This document shows, one piece after another, positions 61,435-64,000 of a DNA stretch of 64,000 nucleotides. This DNA is from Bacillota bacterium (GTDB lineage Bacteria > Bacillota > Bacilli > Alicyclobacillales > SLC66): NCBI GenBank assembly GCA_021828865.1, contig JAJZCW010000016.1, positions 1-64,000 of the forward strand, written 5' to 3'. The notes beneath the pieces were generated by a model that was not told the DNA's origin, did not search any database, and saw only the letters and a list, made by a program, of their open reading frames with translations. Position 1 is the stretch's first letter. Each line of letters opens with the position of its first letter. Both the position numbers and the translations under genes were made by a program.

Positions 61435-62751
61435 CTATCCTTTCGGCAATAATTCAACCGGTTCGATCAATTGGACTGGTTGCCCAAGCCATCTTTCTAC
61501 CTTGCGCCTAATGCGGTCCGCCTGTTGCAACCGCGAAGTAGCGACCGTCAGCGCTTCAGGACGATCACCAAACTTCTCTTGCGCCATCTCAAACCGTTCC
61601 GCCATGGTTACTCTGCGGCTATCTTTGGTCAGCTTATCCGCCAGATACACCACTTCCGCTTCTGTGATGGGTGCCTGATCCTGCATGACAATGTCCATGT
61701 GCACTTCGATGATCTCCGCCACCCGCGGATAGCCTTTGGCCTCCATCATTCTGGCTCCCACATGCGCGTGATCTTTTTGTGTCTTCGCCACATCATGCAG
61801 CATGGCCGATGAAAGCACCAGTGCCTCGTTCAAATGGGCCCCCACCTGATTCAATTGCCTCGCGAGTGCTAGCGCAAACCCCGCAACGAGATGACTGTGC
61901 TCCCAAATTCGCGAATTGACCGCTTTTTCCCGTAGCAGATGCTGGCACTCTTCAAGCGTTGGAAACGGTTTTTGAGGTTTACGAAGCCAATACTGCTGCA
62001 ACCGTTCGTAATCAGCAGGCTCGTCCATATCAAGAATTATCGCCTCATCATCTACCTTGACCTCCACGGCTTCATCATCAAAACCCGCAAGCACCCCGCG
62101 CAGGCCATCTGGTGCGACCTCATTTAGAACTTTATCCGCGAGTTTCATCGAAATCAGCGGCGGATGTCCGTGCCTTCCATGATAGGCCGGATAAACGATT
62201 AGCTTGTCCAATCTTTTATACACTTCGACCATCGCCTCGATCGTCTTTGCCTCTACCAAAGGATGATCCACAGGCAGCAGGAAAAAAGCCTCCACTTTCT
62301 CCCGAAGCGCCGCCACTCCTGCCTGTACCGAAGAAAACATTCCCTCCTCATAACGAGGATTATGCGCCACCTTCACTCCGAGCGAATCTACCACTTTTGC
62401 CACCTCATCCGCCCGATGCCCCGTGACCACGACGATTTCCTCAATTCCCGCCTGCAAAAAACCATCCACCGCGTGCTCCAGCGCATTCCTAACTCCAATG
62501 CGAAGCAGTGGCTTAAAGTCACCCATGCGAGACGACAACCCCGCCGACAAAATCACCGCACCAGTACGAGGAAATGAAGTGGCGTTTACATCCCGCTCCT
62601 TGAATTGCACCTTCGCCCGCTCCTCCAATGGCTCCCCCACTTGCGCCATGAGTTGCCCCTGCTCCGGCCCACTCGACACTGTCTCCGACTTTCTCTCCGA
62701 CTTTCTCTCCGACTTTTTCCCTAAACCTTGCCCCATCATTTCCTTACCCAC
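61435..62751 (-). CDS. MobA/MocA-like nucleotidyltransferase fused to an HD domain
   Basis: The 438-residue protein starts with a Lys/Glu/Ser-rich stretch that contains SERKSERKSE. A MobA/MocA-type NTP-transferase follows (GAVILSAGLSSRMGDFKPLL, VTGHRADEV, FFLLPVDHPLV, HGRHGHPPLI; about residues 60-260). The C-terminal HD-domain hydrolase has EHSHLVAGFALALA and LHDVAKTQKDHAHVGA (about 300-420). MocA-like enzymes make the cytosine dinucleotide form of the molybdenum cofactor used by xanthine-dehydrogenase-like enzymes; the HD part may cleave a nucleotide. It starts at GTG 62751 behind GGGGAG and overlaps xdhC by eight bases. The pairing with xdhC supports molybdoenzyme maturation. Confidence 0.85.
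   Translation of the reverse strand: MGKEMMGQGLGKKSERKSERKSETVSSGPEQGQLMAQVGEPLEERAKVQFKERDVNATSFPRTGAVILSAGLSSRMGDFKPLLRIGVRNALEHAVDGFLQAGIEEIVVVTGHRADEVAKVVDSLGVKVAHNPRYEEGMFSSVQAGVAALREKVEAFFLLPVDHPLVEAKTIEAMVEVYKRLDKLIVYPAYHGRHGHPPLISMKLADKVLNEVAPDGLRGVLAGFDDEAVEVKVDDEAIILDMDEPADYERLQQYWLRKPQKPFPTLEECQHLLREKAVNSRIWEHSHLVAGFALALARQLNQVGAHLNEALVLSSAMLHDVAKTQKDHAHVGARMMEAKGYPRVAEIIEVHMDIVMQDQAPITEAEVVYLADKLTKDSRRVTMAERFEMAQEKFGDRPEALTVATSRLQQADRIRRKVERWLGQPVQLIEPVELLPKG
62682..62717. repeat. three tandem 12-bp repeats
   Basis: The plus-strand unit TCTCCGACTTTC occurs three times in a row (the last ends in T) inside the 5' part of the MobA-HD gene. It encodes the KSER repeats. The unit length is a multiple of three, so changes in copy number would not break the reading frame. 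Confidence 0.85.
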
Positions 62752-63790
62752 TCATACGCTCTCCCCTCACCTGAATCAACTCCGCCACAATGCTGACCGC
62801 GATCTCCTCTGGTGAGTCCGTCTTCTGAAGCAAACCAATCGGAGAGTGAATCTTCGCCAGTTGCTCCTCCGCCACTCCTGCATCGCGCAGCGCCTGATAA
62901 ATCACGATCCGCTTTCTCTCGCTCCCCATCATACCAATATAGCCAGCATTCGTATGAATCGCCTGCAGGAGTGCCACCTGATCCTGCTGGTGCCCTCTAG
63001 TGACGATTACCAAATAACTGTCCTCATCAATCGGCAATTCTTCGATCCCATGCGCAAAATCATCCAACACCACCACCTCATCCGCATCGGGGAACCTCTC
63101 CCTCGTCGCAAATTCCTCCCGATCCTCCACCACGACCGTACGAAAATTCACCATCGAAGTGAGCCTCGCTACTTGCTGTGCCACATGCCCCGCACCAAAC
63201 ACAAACACCGTCCCCGGCATGCGTATCGGCTCGACCAAATACCTCTCCCCGTCCACCACCGACACTTTCAGTTGCCCAAAACCCGCCGCCTGCGACGCCA
63301 ATTCCTTTAACGAATCCGGCAACGTACTTCCCACCGACTTTCCATCATGAAAAAATAGCCATCGCCCCGAACGGCTCCCCTCTTCATGCCCGCTTGGAAG
63401 TCTAGTGATAAGCGTAGCACGCTGCCCCGTTCGCAACCGCTCATTGACCTCACGAAACACCATCTCCGTTGCCGTGTCACCAGATGGCACCCACTCGACC
63501 AGCACTTCAATCCGTCCTCCGCAAACCCCCATGCTGTTTTCATCTTTGCCCGCATACTTGTAATCGCGAATAACAGACTGCCTCGTTTGAAACGCCTCTT
63601 TCGCCACGTTGATCACTGTGGCTTCCAGTATCCCACCGCCGATGGTGCCGACAATTGCACCGTCTTGCCTCACCAGCATCTTGGTACCCGCCATCCTAGG
63701 CGTCGAACCGCTCTTACTGATGATCGTCGCCACGACCACGTCTTCCCCACTCGCCAACAGATTCGCGCAGGTTTCGTACCACTCTCTCAC
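62744..63790 (-). CDS. xdhC: XdhC family molybdenum-hydroxylase maturation protein
   Basis: XdhC binds the molybdenum cofactor, adds the equatorial sulfur and inserts it into xanthine-dehydrogenase-like enzymes. The product of about 348 residues has the N-terminal XdhC/CoxI domain (VATIISKSGSTPRMAGTKMLV, GTIGGGILEA and MGVCGGRIEVLVEW with the conserved Cys) and a C-terminal Rossmann domain (VFVFGAGHVAQQVARL, IVTRGHQQDQVAL, GYIGMMGSERKR). The start is GTG 63790, overlapping the stop codon of the upstream gene (GTGA) behind GAGGT. No molybdenum hydroxylase genes are in the window; they may lie beyond its right edge. Confidence 0.9.
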   Translation of the reverse strand: MREWYETCANLLASGEDVVVATIISKSGSTPRMAGTKMLVRQDGAIVGTIGGGILEATVINVAKEAFQTRQSVIRDYKYAGKDENSMGVCGGRIEVLVEWVPSGDTATEMVFREVNERLRTGQRATLITRLPSGHEEGSRSGRWLFFHDGKSVGSTLPDSLKELASQAAGFGQLKVSVVDGERYLVEPIRMPGTVFVFGAGHVAQQVARLTSMVNFRTVVVEDREEFATRERFPDADEVVVLDDFAHGIEELPIDEDSYLVIVTRGHQQDQVALLQAIHTNAGYIGMMGSERKRIVIYQALRDAGVAEEQLAKIHSPIGLLQKTDSPEEIAVSIVAELIQVRGERMSG

Positions 63791-64000
63791 CTTGATCTCA
63801 CCTCGTCCCGCAACTCTCGAATCACTCGTTTGACAGGCGGCCATAATTTACTTGACCTGTCCACCTCCACATAGCCAAGCGTCAAATCGCCACGTTTTGC
63901 GCCTAATTCCAACTCCGGCACGCCATGTAGCGCCTGTCGCACCGCTTCTTCCACCTGATCCTCCGCCCAAGGGGCAACGTGCACCTTAAGGTCTAGCCGA
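63787..64000 (-). CDS. 3' end of an unidentified gene (partial)
   Basis: The open frame continues past the window edge. The last 70 or so residues (including HVAPWAEDQVEEAVRQALHG and GDLTLGYVEVDRSSKLW) have no motif I recognise. It overlaps xdhC by four bases, so it belongs to the same operon and may concern molybdenum-hydroxylase assembly. The frame stays open right to the edge (RLDLKV before HVAPW), so the GTG at 63984 is not necessarily the start. Confidence 0.6.
   Translation of the reverse strand, partial: RLDLKVHVAPWAEDQVEEAVRQALHGVPELELGAKRGDLTLGYVEVDRSSKLWPPVKRVIRELRDEVRSR

Noticed and set aside
1-64000. CRISPR arrays, tRNA genes, transposases or prophage genes
   Set aside because: No repeat-spacer pattern, tRNA-like cloverleaf, transposase motif or phage gene was found on reading.

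Overview
The window is a stretch of chromosome from a Gram-positive, endospore-forming, flagellated member of the Bacillota. Evidence includes an alpha/beta-type small acid-soluble spore protein, Bacillus-type rrn leader, comFC/yvyF and RF2 frameshift signals, and frequent GTG/TTG starts behind strong GGAGG sites. The extracellular flagellar proteins (hook-filament junction, cap, filament) are almost free of Lys and Arg. That is typical of proteins exposed to very acidic surroundings, so an acidophile of the Alicyclobacillaceae type is my best inference; no marker in the window fixes the genus.

Layout. (1) 1-5.5 kb, minus strand: the first bases of a 16S rRNA gene with its promoter and leader, a SAM methyltransferase, secA-prfB (with the programmed +1 frameshift) and the long-form hibernation factor hpf. 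(2) 5.7-17.7 kb, plus strand: a sigma-like gene, flgM, flgN, flgK, flgL, flagellin, fliD, a fliT-like gene and three GT2-TPR glycosyltransferases that probably decorate the filament. yvyF and comFC face this operon. (3) 19-24 kb, minus: phoU-recD2-phoP-phoR, tightly overlapping. (4) 24-31.6 kb: an XRE-TPR regulator, a membrane diguanylate cyclase, metK, a spore protein, and a wecG/tagA-LCP pair. A canonical c-di-GMP-I riboswitch with its own promoter lies upstream of that pair, followed by an unusually long structured leader and a terminator. (5) 32-36.4 kb: two secreted copper-amine-oxidase-N-like proteins, a cold-shock protein and a secreted transglutaminase. (6) 36.4-43 kb: a G3E GTPase, a GGDEF-EAL protein, CheX, a second soluble diguanylate cyclase, bacteriohemerythrin and a histidine phosphatase. 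(7) 43-47 kb: a small zinc-ribbon protein behind a Crp/Fnr-like palindrome, a MntA/HepT toxin-antitoxin pair, and a three-gene unit of a Fur-family regulator, a membrane metal-transporter-like protein and a TPR-ATP-grasp ligase-like protein under a 25-bp palindromic operator.

(8) 47-51 kb: cysQ, an internally deleted sat remnant and cysC, bracketed by Uma2-family genes, two of which are near-identical direct repeats. (9) 51-61.4 kb, minus: one ten-gene surface-polysaccharide operon with a good promoter at its head. It holds a polyprenyl glycosyl-phosphotransferase, two GT2 enzymes, a Wzm/Wzt-type ABC exporter, a large GT2-GT2-TPR protein, and four dTDP-rhamnose genes of the short spsIJKL type. 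The middle of this operon is distinctly AT-rich. (10) 61.4-64 kb: a MobA-like/HD fusion and XdhC, maturation functions for a molybdenum hydroxylase, plus a truncated gene at the edge.

Taken together the genes centre on the cell surface and the motile/sessile switch. Three GGDEF proteins make or break c-di-GMP, a riboswitch reads it in front of a wall-glycopolymer unit, and flagellar and polysaccharide loci supply the surface structures. The most novel-looking pieces are the riboswitch leader with C-tract loops that could mask the downstream ribosome binding site, the Fur-controlled TPR-ATP-grasp operon, and the flagellin GT2-TPR island.
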